NCBI GenBank assembly: GCA_035578155.1
Contig: JAPWDM010000008.1
Span: 5,477,347-5,541,346 of the forward strand
DNA: 64,000 bases
Direction: 5' to 3'
From: Brachynemurus nebulosus
Taxonomy: Eukaryota > Arthropoda > Insecta > Neuroptera > Myrmeleontidae
Shown here: piece by piece, positions 10,857-22,518 of the stretch
How the letters are laid out: each line of letters begins with the position of its first letter
Numbering within the stretch: position 1 is the stretch's first letter
Notes under the pieces: generated by a model
The model's database searches: none
Seen by the model: only the letters and a program-made list of their open reading frames with translations
What the model was told of the DNA's origin: nothing
Position numbers and translations under genes: made by a program

Positions 10857-11748
10857 CAGTGTTGTGCTTATCTAGATAATGTTTTCGTTATCTATTATCT
10901 TTTATCTAGATATTTTCAAAAGAAGTTATCTTTTATCTAATCTTATTATTAAGCGAAGGAAAAAGATAAGATAATAACAATTTAAATTCACTATTTTTCT
11001 ATGTTTATTTACTTAGCCGACCATAAAATTCGGATAAATTTTAACTTTCTTAAGAATTACAAAAATGTTTAAAAACAATTATGTATTTAATTTTAAACAG
11101 AATTCTTGTTGTCTGGAATCATTGCCGTCATTAGTTAGAATAACATTTAGTCGTGCAATATGAAATGTCGTATTCCGACCACTTGATCTACCATGTAATT
11201 CAAAGAAGTATCGACGTTTTTTTAAGCATTAGAGAAATGTTTAGAAGCAATTTCCGTATTTTAAATGGAATTCTTGTAGCTAGGAATCATTTCGGCCATT
11301 AGTTGGAATAACATTTAATGATGTAATACGAAGTGTCGTTCTCCGACCACTTGTCCATCATGTAATTCAGATAAATATCGACACTTTTTTAAACAAAAAA
11401 TGTTGTACTCTATTGTGCTAGACGTATGCTATCATGGATCGTAAATAAAATAACTAAATATCAAAACATGCGATTTTTATCACCAAAAATGTTTCTTTAA
11501 CATTTTTGTAATTTACACATCTTTCTGGGGACAGGTGAAGTACTTTCTCAGCCCGACATCGGTCCACGGACCGGTGCTTGAGAAACACTGACCTAATGCA
11601 TTATTTCTGTAAATATTATCTTATCTGTTATCTAAAATTTTATCTAGATAATGACTAAATTATCTGTTATCTTTATCTAGATATTTTAAATTATGTTATC
11701 TATTATCTGTTATCTAGATAATAAAATTCGTTATCTTGCCCAACACTA
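10857..11748. mobile_element. hAT-like element rich in TATCTAGATA
   Basis: Ends CAGTGTTG and CAACACTA, with repeated TTATCTAGATAA palindromes inside both termini. After removing the later insertion at 11754, the flanking octamers are CATACTAT and TATACTAT (7 of 8 identical), compatible with a hAT target duplication. The interior near 11535-11590 carries a CGGTCCACGGACCGGTG palindrome, part of another fragment. No transposase is visible. Confidence 0.65.
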
Positions 11749-11753
11749 TATAC

Positions 11754-11990
11754 CAGGCCTGAGCAAATGGCGGCCCCCGGGCCGAATCCGACCCGCGGTA
11801 GAATTTTGTCTGGCCCGTAAAGCATTGTATATAAATATATATTATTATTAAAAACACAAATATTAGTTTTTGTCTAACATAAATTGGTGCATAAAAAATT
11901 TTAGATAAAATATTAAGCAATACTTAAAGGCCCGAGGTCAAATTTTCATCTGCAATGTGGCCCGACTATCAAAATATTTGCTCACCCCTG
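11754..11990. mobile_element. hAT-like MITE, 237 bp
   Basis: TIRs CAGGCCTGAGCAAAT and ATTTGCTCACCCCTG, with a perfect 8 bp duplication CTATATAC (11746-11753 and 11991-11998). It landed at the very edge of the preceding hAT-like element, destroying the right half of that element's flanking site. It is GC-rich at both ends, unlike the surroundings. Confidence 0.9.
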
Positions 11991-11998
11991 CTATATAC

Positions 11999-12245
11999 TA
12001 TATACTATGATGGTCACCGTATGTTACCACCAGGCAACAATTAAAAATAAATTTATTTATTTTAAGAAAGATATCACTTTATTTTGAGAAATTTTTTATT
12101 CAATAGAATTTTTACACTTAAATACGACACACTTCATATTTTTTCTGTTTAAATTTCACGAGTTGATTGAAAAAACATGATATTTATTATGACGTGAACA
12201 CCACGACGATCAGTAACAGACTAAATCAGTAGTGGTGTAAATTGC
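11999..12245. repeat. Dispersed repeat, copy also at 58590-58835
   Basis: The stretch from ATGGTC through AATAAATTTATTTATTTTAA, ACACTTAAATACGA and CAGTAACAGACTAAATCA to GGTGTAAATTGC recurs in the same orientation inside the DRC5 intron. The family is unidentified. Confidence 0.75.
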
Positions 12246-12670
12246 TACTTATTGCAACAATCGGATTACACTTTTTTATATGTAGCCTTGATCTGTCTCA
12301 TCTGCGTAGTATACAGTTGATCCTTTTTTGTGCGGTGGATAGGGGGCGCATAAAAAAAATCGCACAAAAAAATATATTCAAAAATATCATAAATATCTAT
12401 AAAAAGTATAGCTCGATCCAGATTGTACAAAAAACTTTTTTTATGCGGTTTGTCGGGACCGCATAAAAATAGTTTCATTGAAAAAACATCACTCAAAACG
12501 CTCAAAACTTAGAAATTTCCCTAGAAGTTGCTTCCACGTAGAAACATTTTATTTCAATTTTATAATATTATGAAAATTTTGAAAAATACATCTGTAACAA
12601 AATTAAATATTGCAATAACTTATGTTCTTATGCAATGTATTGATTAAATGCTTAAAAGCCGTTAAAAGTA
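12246..12670. other. AT-rich DNA with an imperfect inverted repeat
   Basis: Positions ~12325-12480 contain inverted TTTTTTGTGCGG/CCGCATAAAAA motifs that could be the ends of a small foldback element. No target duplication is visible and there is no gene. Confidence 0.35.
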
Positions 12671-13682
12671 CCGTAAGTAGGGGCGACTTTGCTCCTAGGG
12701 AGGTAACTATGCTCCATAAATGAAGAAAGATTCAATTCTATCTAACTAATTAGACTAACTAATTATTATTTCCGAATGGTTTTTGTATTTTTGGCTACGT
12801 AGTACTACCTATTATAACTCTTATTAGAATGAATATTCTAGTTGCTATTTTTGATTGGGTTTGCAAAGCTTAAAGTTCAAAAGTTGTATATTTTTATTTT
12901 TTCTAAAATTATTATTCAGAAAAAGTATTATTTTGTTCTTAGAAGAAGAGATTATATGAAGGTATATGTGGTCTCTTTCTGTAGAGAAATTAGTTGTCTT
13001 TTGAATGATAACATCTAAATAGTAATTATCTCGACATTTATCAGTTTACCATCCATTATGATTTTAAGGTTATTTTTAAAGAAAAAACGGGGTTACTTTG
13101 CGCCAGCTCAAAAATTGGTTACACTAGCTCAGAAAGTTTTTTTGAGGCATAGAGTCACTAATTTTTTGTAACAAACATTATTACATTCTTATTATATGTT
13201 TGTAATCCTAGATTTTTCTTAAATATTTTAGCATAAGTTTCTTCAGTTTTTCATCATTGATGTTACTTGCAAATTTACCATGTTAAATACTATTTATTGA
13301 ACTCTATAAGTTTCAATTATTTTCTCTGGTTCAGAAAAAGAGAAATGAAGTCCTGTCAGTTTCCACTGATCCTAAGAGGTGTTATGATGTTTCTGAATGA
13401 GTTTTCTTTTGCAACAAATAATTTGTTAATTAAAAATAAATTAATATATCAAGTGGCGCAAAGTATCCTGCTCCTATGGTAGACATTACACCACTTTTTA
13501 AAAATTAATAAAAAAATACTTAACGGTATAAAAGGGATACGTATAAGGTTGGAACAGTTTCTTGACTGTATAGGAATGTATCAAAGCCGGTTTAATCAGT
13601 TGTTTTTCAAAAATTATATTTTTTACAAGAATATTTTAAAAAAAAACTTCTGAAAGTGGAGCAAAGTCACCTCGTCTTACGG
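12671..13682. mobile_element. TACCGTA-type element with TA target
   Basis: Termini CCGTAAGTAGGGGCGACTTT and the inverse (AAAGTCACC...CTTACGG), both carrying GGAGCAAAGT-like subterminal sequence, are flanked by TA. The same CCGTA-type ends occur at 24475-25574 and 54649-55342, so several subfamilies are present. The TA target suggests Tc1/mariner-type relatives. No transposase is visible. Confidence 0.65.
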
Positions 13683-13789
13683 TATTTTTATCAAATAAAG
13701 TTATTATAGTAAATGCTTAAGTATCTTACTGTCTCTTGATTTTGATTTATATTATGCATTTTAATGGCCATTTTTTTAAAAACCGTATA

Positions 13790-13960
13790 AAAAAGAGTTC
13801 AGCTGTATTGTGCAATAAGGGCGGGAAATTGTCGATTGCTCACTAGAGCAAAATTGAGCGTACGATCGTAGTGAGTGCGCTCATTCATACATGGAGTGTG
13901 TGCACCTTATCTGGTCTCCATGTTTATTACATTCAAAAACAGTCACTTTCATCCTGTAAA
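13790..13960. repeat. Family F foldback fragment
   Basis: Contains TTGTGCAATAAG and GGGAAATTGTCGATTGC followed by GTGAGTGCGCTCATTC, matching the foldback part of the repeats near 16680-16830 and 44341-44456. Confidence 0.6.
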
Positions 13961-14039
13961 CTAATTATTACACTAATCACAAGAAATTACTATATTTTAT
14001 TTTTCTGAATACTCGATCATTGGTAATTTTCACAAATTA

Positions 14040-14805
14040 AATTTATCCTTTGATTTCTAGGGCTCTGTACAAATCAAGAATATTACCCAATGTTGTCGGC
14101 GCAACACAGAGATTGCCCGTTTAAAGTGTTCGCCACTTTTGACGTAGCCGTGAACGAATTCTATTCAACTTTGGAATCGTAAAAATTCGATTTGAAAACG
14201 TTACAGCCAGGAAAAGAGGCGATCAAAAAATTGGACATGTCAAGATTACAAGCGTTCGAAAAAAAACCGAGCGGAGGACAAACAACGGGCAGAACTAATC
14301 ACCAGAAATCAAGAAGAATCCGTTTTTTAATAATAAATAAAGTGTCATAATTTTATTATTCCGTTTTAAGTAAATTTTCCCTTAGGAATGAAATATCTCC
14401 CGGGGTAAAACTAAACTATGTTCATTTTGCTAACAATATGTAAAATTTGAATCGTCAGTGAATCGTTTTTTGTTTCATTTTAAATATATTTCCCACGGAA
14501 ATCAGATTTAAATTTTTTTTTTTTTAACCTCTTTGTTACCAGTATGCAAAGTTTGACGTTAGTCATTGGTTTTTTTAACAGTGAAATCTCATAATTTTAT
14601 TGTTTCATTTTAAATACATTTCTCCACGGAAATAAAATGTTTTCCCGGAGTGAAAAGTAACCTATGTTCGTCTCCGTCCTTTCTATTGCCAATACATGTG
14701 CCAAATTGGAACAAAATAATCTTTTTATTACTCATGCGGGAGAAGTACTAACTTGGCGCACACATTTCTGTACGCAAAATAGCTGTTGGCCCACTGTACT
14801 CTTGA
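14040..14805. repeat. Arthropod-type dispersed repeat, degenerate
   Basis: Two or more diverged copies of TTTCCC-GG-GTGAAAAGTA-CCTATGTTCGTCTC, which recur near 23860, 24030, 31865 and 32010. The text resembles the widespread arthropod repeats containing 'AAAAGTAGCCTATG'. Class is uncertain (possibly a non-LTR 3' region). A family F module (GGGAGAAGTACTAACTTGGC) adjoins at 14740-14805. Confidence 0.5.
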
Positions 14806-16380
14806 CACGAAAAAAAAAAAATTAAATTAAAATTTAGAGGAATTTTTTACAATAAGGTTTTAATATTTGAGTATTGGTTAATTAATTAAACCTAATGAAG
14901 TTAAATTAAATTAAATTAATGCAATCTTAATTGACGGTGTCATTTAATAAAATTAAAATTATAAGGAAATTTGAACCGGCTCCTCTACTATGAGAAGACA
15001 CGGCTTCTGGACTAGGGACTATTCCCTAGTATCAGTGAGAAACTGCTGGGCCCTGGACAGTATGTGGGACCCCTTAAGGATTTTGGAATATCGTTTATTG
15101 AGTCTAATAGTTTTTTTTTTATCGAAGGCCCCAAATTTTAAGAAACAATAAGATTATTTATTTCTGAAAATATGGTATGTAGGAAATGGTAAATAATAAT
15201 TTTAGAAATTAAATTTAAAACTAATTTTATTTAATATTAAATAAGTTTTTGCTTAAGTAAGTTACACCAAGTTGACAAGTAATGCCACATGTTTTTAACA
15301 ACATTTTAAAAATGGCTGAAAGAATATGAATTTACATTAAAAGATGCAATGGTAAGAATTTTACATAACATTTCAAAATTTAAAACGTATTAACAAGATA
15401 TTTTAAAATATTCAAAAATGGCGAATAAGTTACGTAATATTTTTCTTAAAGAGGAATTTTATATTAACAATAATAAATTTGTTACTAATAAAAGAGATAC
15501 ATAACATTACAATACTAAATTTACATATCGTATTCAATTTTCAACAGAAATGCTTAATTATATTATACTGAGAAAACGATATTAAATATATTTGAAACAC
15601 GATAGTGATTCAATGCATAAAGGATAGAATTGCTATAATAAAACAATCCTATAAAATATTTATATTAAAATAATAAAAATTTTAAAGTTATTACCCAAAT
15701 CTGCCATTTTGTGCCTCGAATTTCCAAACACTAATACGCCACGTTGTAAAATTATTTGTTAATGAGAATTACACAGAATTTAGTAAAATATTATATCGAT
15801 ACATTATTTAGTTAGAGTTTAAAAAAATTATGTTTCAAAAGGTAAAGAAATTAATATGATATTGCATCATCCATTTTCAAATACAATAATAGTATTGTAT
15901 AGAGCGAATGACGGAAGACGTGTTTTTTCTACTTGAAGAAAGACACGAGTGTTCGTGTACCGGTGTACATGAGGTATTTCTATGCAGTAATTCGACTGTA
16001 TTACTACGCCCGGTTCAATTATTACGCATGCAAAAGTAGAGCCTACTTTATAATTTTATTTTCTAATAAGTACATTAAAATTGAAATATATAATTTAATT
16101 TTTGTTCAAAGACATACTAAACTAACTATTTAAACGTTTTAAGTAAATTACCTTTTGCCGAAAGAATTGTATGTAAAACTCAAACTGAACTACCATATTT
16201 TTTTAAACTAAAACAGACTAGAGACGAAAAATATGGTCTGAAGTTGGAGTTTGCGCACTGCGTACATATGATAGAACCATATCGAACATTTTTTTAAATC
16301 AATACGAATCGATACCACACAAGATCAGAATTGTCAATAATATTATACTTTATGTACAGTACGCGAGAACAAAACTGTCA
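14806..16380. other. AT-rich intergenic DNA, no gene seen
   Basis: No convincing coding frame, RNA or complete transposon end was recognised. Confidence 0.4.
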
Positions 16381-16384
16381 CATC

Positions 16385-16830
16385 CGTGACACTCTTCCCA
16401 CATTCTTTTTTGCATGTGGAAAGTTACTTTCCACACGCAAATTGACAATAAAACACGCAAAATTTAATAAAAACACGCAAAGCCGCCTCTTAATTTTTCA
16501 TTTGATAAATATTTCATAATTATTTCTATAGAAACCACCAACAAAGTAATCTAAACAATAAATAATTAATTCAGAAAAAAAAGACGAACACTTAAAAATC
16601 TTATTTTAAAAAGTAATAAAAATGTCCAAAATAGTAATAATAACAGAAAAAAGTATGTGAAATTCGAAATAAAAAATAGTATCTGCAACTCGTGCGGGAT
16701 TGTCGATTGCCCCACTCAAGCGAATGAGCGCACTTACTACGTTCGTGCGCTCAACTTCGCTTTCGTGGGCAATCAACAATTTCCCGCACTTATTGCACAA
16801 TATACTATTTTCTACTCCTTCTATTAAAAG
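16385..16830. repeat. Dispersed repeat family F, long copy
   Basis: Near-collinear with 44045-44470. The last ~130 bp fold back on themselves: GCGGGATTGTCGATTGC near 16690 pairs with GCAATCAACAATTTCCCGC near 16775. Likely a MITE or foldback element; termini are not defined. Confidence 0.7.
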
Positions 16831-17429
16831 TAACATTTTGTGTACGGCTAACTATATGTAAAAATTAACAATTGCTCACACTGTGCGGAAATACAGTGGG
16901 AAATTATTTCGCACGCCTTAGTATAATAAAAAAGTAGGCTGTTCCGTTAGTTTAATATATAATATATAGAAATATAGTTGAAAAGATGTTCCCAGACACT
17001 TTTATAGGTTTCCTTATTTTTTGTCCTTGTCGTACACTTTTCAACACTACACCAGTGTCCTTAATCAGTGGTTTTTATTTAGTTTTTTAAATATTTGACA
17101 TAATAATATTTCATCTTCACAAAGTTAAAAAAATGATGCAATACTGTAAAGAAAAGTGAAATATGTTATTTTCAATTAGAACAAACTATTTTCGTTTGAT
17201 TTTAACTGATTTGAAAATTCTAAGCAGTACATATTGACATCAACTGATTTTTGTCTTTCAAAATTATATTTTTAATACCTAAGATACCTAGTATTAAATA
17301 TTTTGCAATGAATCCAGTCATTCAGTTAAAATGAATGACTGTCCACGCAATTTGGGAGAAGGTTGAAAAAATTCTTCGTGAAATTTATATATCCCAAAAA
17401 AAATATTGTTGTAAATACATTAATCTTTT

Positions 17430-17670
17430 TCAACAGTTTCTTTTGTCGGAATTGTTCCTGTTGGTGTTAATACCTACCTAATATGGCAAGTAGTTATAAT
17501 TCTACACATGACAAGCATCTTGGACACGCATCACCAAATTTCTTGATGCATTGTTTTGACGCATCAAATGCAAAAATGAACTTTTGATTTTTCTTTGTGA
17601 TGCGTATAATGCGTTTTTGAACTTTTGACTGCCTCATGCAAGCAGTGATGCATTTTTGAACTTACCCATA
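17430..17670. repeat. TGATGCGT-rich repeat, partial copy
   Basis: Matches 60765-61015 in the same orientation, including GTTCCTGTTGGTGTTAATAC, ATATGGCAAGTAGTTATAAT and GACGCATCAAATGCAA. The copy in the DRC5 intron is longer and has inverted ends. Confidence 0.8.
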
Positions 17671-17733
17671 CATATCACAGCATTTTGAGCCGCCATATTG
17701 CAGGACGAGTTAACTCGTCTTAATCATTTAAAG
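17668..17733. repeat. Left arm of a 4.9 kb inverted-repeat pair around ZNF-D
   Basis: The stretch CCGCCATATTGCAGGACGAG followed by the palindrome GACGAGTTAACTCGTC is mirrored in two pieces on the right: 22528-22573 and 21420-21442. The right arm is interrupted by the nested element at 21443-22527. Confidence 0.75.
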
Positions 17734-17964
17734 AATTAAATTTTTATTTTTAGCCATAAAAAAAAATTGGCTGAATTCTCCATTCACCGACTTAAATTAC
17801 TACATACACTTACGCTTTGAAATTTATCTAAATTAAGTACACAATGTCCATAAAAGTCAGGATTACACGTGATCTTAGAAGTGTTCCGTAACTCGGAATC
17901 TTCGCTAATTCGCACCGACCTTGGTCCGCAATCCGCATTAGGTCAAATTAGCGAGGTTTTACTG

Positions 17965-18028
17965 TATCTTCAAATTGTGTGACTAAGAAAATGTTTTCAA
18001 ACATGCACCTATTACACTTGAATGATTT
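17965..18028 (-). pseudogene. Decayed ninth finger of ZNF-D
   Basis: Just past the ZNF-D stop codon the minus strand still reads KSFKCNRC in frame. After a one-base shift it reads CLKTFS-stop-SHNLK, the remains of a further C2H2 finger. One in-frame stop (a GAG to TAG change in the linker), a frameshift and a second stop separate it from the array. Confidence 0.8.
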
Positions 18029-19027
18029 CTATCCTGTATGTATTCTTTTATGGTATTTCAAACTATTTGAATAAGAAAATGTTTTAGAACATACATTACA
18101 TTTGAATGGTTTTTCTCCGGTATGTATTCTTTTATGTTTCTTTAAATTGTCTGACTGAGAAAATCTTTTAAAACATGTATTGCATTTGAATGGTTTTTCT
18201 CCTGTATGTACTTTTTCATGTTTTGTCAAATTACCTGAGTGAGAAAATGTTTTAAAACATGTACTGCATTTGAATGGTTTTTCTCCTTTATGTATTCTCT
18301 GATGTAATTTTAAACTACTTGACTGAGAAAATGTTTTCAGACATGTGGTACATTTAAACGGTTTCTCTCCGGTATGTATTCTTTGATGTTTCTTTAAATC
18401 GCCTGGATAAGAAAATGTTTTAAAACATACATTACACTTGAATGGTTTCTCTCCTGTATGTAGTATTTCATGTGATTTCAAATTGTTCGACTGAGAAAAT
18501 GTTTTAAAACATGTATTGCACTTGAACGGTTTTTCTTTTGTATGTATTCTTTTATGTGTTATCATCCTGCCCGACTGAGAAAATGTTTTAAAACACACAT
18601 TACACTTGAATGGTTTCTCTCCTGTATGTAGTATTTCATGTGATTTCAAATGACTTGACTGAGAAAATGTTTTAAAACATGTATTGCACTTAAATGGTTT
18701 TTCTCTTGAATGTTGTGTTCCATCACGTGCTTGTTTAGTGCTACTCTGTTCGTCAAATATTCCCAAACTTTCGTCACATAAGTCAGTATTTTCGGTTAAC
18801 ATATCCTCTGTATCATCTTCTAATTTAATTTCCGTATGTAATTGTCTCCATAAATTATCAGTATTGCTTTCCTCCAATTCCAATTTTACTGAATTTTTAT
18901 AATATAAAGAATCGGATAATTTTGGTGTTATATTTGAAAAAGAGTTGTCTACATTCTGTGAATTTTCTTCCTCTTTTATTTTTACAGTAAATGCTTGAGT
19001 CACTGATGTGGATCCTTTATTTTCCAT
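18029..19027 (-). CDS. ZNF-D: C2H2 zinc-finger protein, 8 fingers, 3' truncated
   Basis: A 332-residue single-exon protein starting MENKGS. The N-terminal acidic region (1-110) carries IKEE, VKLE and IKLE sites and contains [13 protein letters not shown], shared with ZNF-F. Eight fingers follow. The first three ([16 protein letters not shown] alternating with ITHKRIHTKEKP) match the first three of ZNF-E, indicating shared ancestry or gene conversion. The protein stops at HTG, inside the linker after finger 8. The remains of a ninth finger lie just downstream, so the ancestral protein was longer. All eight fingers keep their zinc ligands, so the protein may still bind DNA. Confidence 0.92.
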   Translation of the reverse strand: MENKGSTSVTQAFTVKIKEEENSQNVDNSFSNITPKLSDSLYYKNSVKLELEESNTDNLWRQLHTEIKLEDDTEDMLTENTDLCDESLGIFDEQSSTKQARDGTQHSREKPFKCNTCFKTFSQSSHLKSHEILHTGEKPFKCNVCFKTFSQSGRMITHKRIHTKEKPFKCNTCFKTFSQSNNLKSHEILHTGEKPFKCNVCFKTFSYPGDLKKHQRIHTGEKPFKCTTCLKTFSQSSSLKLHQRIHKGEKPFKCSTCFKTFSHSGNLTKHEKVHTGEKPFKCNTCFKRFSQSDNLKKHKRIHTGEKPFKCNVCSKTFSYSNSLKYHKRIHTG

Positions 19028-19270
19028 TTTCTTATTTTTTTTTCGAATATTTAATTAGATATATTATCTGACAACAAGTCTAAAGTACACAACCAAAAGG
19101 AAATTATGTAAAACGCTAAAACGACGTATATGACGTATATCACGTATATGATTTTTAGATTTATACGAAGTAGATTGAGAAAGGTATGTCAACACACAGG
19201 TCGTGATGACGTAGTGGCGAATTACATATCGCTCATTTGCGAGAAGGGTGACATAACTCAAAAATCACCC
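19028..19270 (-). promoter_or_regulatory. Upstream flank of ZNF-D
   Basis: Likely contains the ZNF-D promoter and leader. Positions 19226-19265 (TCGCTCATTTGCGAGAAG and TGACATAACTCAAAAA) are inverted at 21241-21281, so the flank is part of an inverted repeat around the next element. Confidence 0.35.
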
Positions 19271-21057
19271 TTTTAGGCTAAGCGCGCACTACGTTTTTTT
19301 TTCCGCTCGGCGTTTTTCCACAAAAGCTGAAAAAGCGTCATCATCGCGCACTACGTTTTTTTTTCAATAGCGGAATTGGCGGGACTTACACATTATTTTT
19401 AAATGTACGTTCGTTAAGCTGGTTGCACTGGTGCTTTACATTAGCAATATGACGTTATAAAATTAAAAATAATTTTAAAGTATGTAAAATTTTGAATGTT
19501 TTAATATTAATACTTTTTTATTTTTAAAATATTATTAAGAAATAAAAATGATTCAATATTAATTATCAAAATATGTCAAACTTGTGAAGAGATTTCTATT
19601 TTCTTCCATCATTTATTCATTTACATATCTTAGATGATACCCACTCTTCTTTTTAAATAATTAAATTTGTAAAAATATTCATTTACCAAGATCTAAATTA
19701 TCTTTCTTAAACTATATTGTAGTCCAATTTATTAAATTAACGGCAATTTCCCAAAATACGTGCCAACGAAATATAAACGAAATTTTGTAGTGTTTTCTAT
19801 TTTTCTTGATTGATTTGCAAGTAAAACAACTAACAAAGTAGATAAAAATTGTCAGACACGTTTAATTTACGTTAAAAAATATTAAAACTGAATATATTAA
19901 GCATTGCGTTTAGTAAGTAAATAACCCATTTTCCTTTCTTTTTTTTTAAATTTGGGCAAAGGGCAATACTAGAAAAAAAAACAAACAATTTAATTTAATT
20001 ATCATATTTATTTATTACTAAATAATATAATTTCTACGAGGAATAGTAAAATCATATTAACATAACCTAAATTTCCTATAAATAAAAAATTAAGTTTTTA
20101 ATATTTTTTTAATGAAAATTAAATATGTGCATACAATTTTATCATCATTTTTATTTGTTTTAATACTAAATCAATCAAAAAAAATAAAAAATTTGACAGT
20201 TTTTACTTATAGGTTGGCACGTAATTTGGGAATTAGCCAAATTAACTATTTTATCAAATGCGGGACGTTCATTAAGCTTCTTTTACTGGGGCTTTACGAT
20301 GGCAATATAACATAAAATCAAAAATACTTTTTGTACGCAAAATTTGGTATAATTTAATGACTAAATAAACAAAAATACAAAACAATAAACATATTAAAAC
20401 ATTTTATTTTCAAAATACATAATTATTATGATTAAATACAAAATTAATTATTAAAATGTCACACTTATGAATGGATTCTCATTTCTCCCGCTTCTCCCAT
20501 TTACATATTTAACAAGGGATTTAACCACTCTTCTTTTCAAATAATTATATTTGTATAAAGATTTATTTACCAAAACCTAAATTACCTTTTTTATCTGTAA
20601 TGCAGTCCAATTTATTAATATTTTTTAACAAACTTCTCGCCAAAAACATATTACGTTACCTTTATATCAGAATTTTATCCCATACTTCATATATAATTTT
20701 TTTCGTCAAATTTTCCATAAAATTCCAAATCTGGCGATATTTTGACTAAAATTTTATTTTACATACATTTCTGTTGCGTATTAGTGCATCATAATATGAT
20801 ACATAACCACACTAATCAAGAAAACCACTCGCTGAATTACGCAAGTGCGCGTGTTGTCATATTCATATATTTACACGAATTACAAAAGTGACGCGTTTTT
20901 TTTTTCCAGCAAAAAAAAAAAATGTAACTTTTTGCGTTTTTTTTTCCGCCGCTGAAAAAAAAAACGTAGTGCGTTCGCTTATATGGAGTATAATGCTTTA
21001 CATTTTTTTGCTGAAAAAAAACAGCGGCGGAAAAACGTAGTGCGCGCTTAGCCTTAA
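19271..21057. mobile_element. TIR element with GCGCGCACTACG ends
   Basis: AGGCTAAGCGCGCACTACG at the left is exactly inverted at the right end (CGTAGTGCGCGCTTAGCCT). Subterminal T-runs with CCGC(C)GCTG occur in several inverted copies near 19350 and 20890-21020, so the ends are internally repetitive. The 1.8 kb interior shows no transposase. The target duplication is unclear (CCCTT on both outer sides in inverse orientation). Confidence 0.65.
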
Positions 21058-21289
21058 GGGTACAAGCGGTCACGGAAAATGTCATTCTTTTTGCTAACAA
21101 AACGACATCACACTAGATACATAATGAGAGAACGAGAGAGGTTTTAACGGTTTTAACTTTATCGCACTTTTCCAATTGACTGCCATAAGTACTCTTTTTA
21201 TTTTTAAAACTTTAAACCATCATACTGAAAAACAGATTTTTTTGAGTTATGTCGAGCTTCTCGCAAATGAGCGATATATACAGTCTGAG

Positions 21290-21425
21290 TTTTTTGAGAA
21301 TTGCCATTTTTATAACATCCAAACTGTTGATTTAATTAAAAAATTGTTCAAATAAGAGTTGTAAATATCGACGGGGGCAAGCGATTGCTATATTCAGGAG
21401 CTTTAGAGCTAAATTTAACCTTTAA
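21290..21425. repeat. Half copy of a foldback MITE
   Basis: GAGTTTTTTGAGAATTGCCATTT followed by a CAAATAAGAGTTGTA-containing segment matches the element at 58154-58580 of the DRC5 intron. Confidence 0.6.
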
Positions 21426-21469
21426 ATGATTAAGACGAGTTAGGGGTCATACACAATCAATGAAATAAG

Positions 21470-22118
21470 ATTTAAGATTAGAGTCCCTATAATAAATAGA
21501 GTCGTGACATGTCATCCATTTTGTATCCAAAACAGAGCGGGAAGCTTCAAAATTAATTATCATCACATATTTGGGTGAATATTTTTGAGTACATAATTAT
21601 TGTTAATAAGTTATGAATTAATGAACAATTAAAAATTTTTAATTTAATTATTCTTTCTAAGTTAAATTAAATGGTTTTTGTTAACATTTAATTTATTTCC
21701 AATATATTTTACGAAAACTTTGGATACAAAATGCTGGAACCAATCAGCGTTCAGCAGACATATCACGACTCTATTTATTATAGGGACTCTATTTAAGATT
21801 AGAGTTCCTATAATAAATAGAGTCGTGACATGTGTGCTGAACGCTGATTGGTTCCGGCATTTTGTATCCAAAGTTTTCGTAAAATACATTGGAAATAAAT
21901 TAAATATTAAAAAAAATTATTTAGTTTAAGTTAGAAGGAATAATTAAATTAAGACTTTTTAATTTTTCATTAATTCATAACTTATTAACAATAATTATGT
22001 ACTTAAAAATATTTACCCAAATATGTGATAATTAATTTTGAAGCTACCCGCTCTGTTTTGGATACAAAATGGATGACATGTCACGACTCTATTTATTATA
22101 GGGACTCTATTTAAGATT
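21470..22118. repeat. ~650 bp near-palindrome made of two inverted MITE copies
   Basis: Two ~325 bp foldback elements, each with ends AGAGTCCCTATAATAAATAG and its complement, lie head to head with their junction near 21795. Arms correspond from GTCGTGACATGTCATCC (21510) to its inverse near 22070. Because of the symmetry both strands spell almost the same short open frame, which is not a gene. Confidence 0.85.
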
Positions 22119-22121
22119 TAA

Positions 22122-22346
22122 GGAGTATGCCATCTAGTGATGTTGAATGGAACTTTAACGTAACTGGTCATAGATATAAATATGTAGGTATTTTATTACG
22201 TCAAAATTCGTGATTTTTTTCACTTAGTGACAAAATAGTCATCACGAACGTTACTTTTTTATGAATTCTGATGTACAAAAATACTTAAATACATTTACTT
22301 ATGAGCAGTTAACAGTTTCATTCAACGTCACTAGATGGCATACTCC
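22122..22346. mobile_element. piggyBac-like TTAA MITE, 225 bp
   Basis: TIRs GGAGTATGCCATCTAGTGA and the inverse TCACTAGATGGCATACTCC, flanked by TTAA at 22118-22121 and 22347-22350. Subterminal GTTGAATG also pairs. Non-coding. Confidence 0.88.
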
Positions 22347-22361
22347 TTAATTGATTGTGTA

Positions 22362-22518
22362 TAGCAGCTTCCACATTCTCGCCGAGGTTGGACGAGTCGA
22401 GAATGTAGAGGGTCATTTCGTTGTGCTTCGCGGTTGGTGTTTCAATGCTATTCTTATGCCTCGGCCAACCTCGCGAGGAACTACTTCGTCCAACTTCGGC
22501 GAGAATGTGGAAGCTGCT
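22362..22518. mobile_element. Small TA-target MITE
   Basis: Ends TAGCAGCTTCCACATTCTCG and its complement at 22497-22518, flanked by TA. It interrupts the right terminal repeat of the element at 21443-22527. GC content is higher than in the surroundings. Confidence 0.7.

Noticed and set aside
21662..21929. Nearly identical 75-83 codon frames on opposite strands
   Set aside because: They are a direct result of the palindrome formed by two inverted MITEs, not a gene pair.
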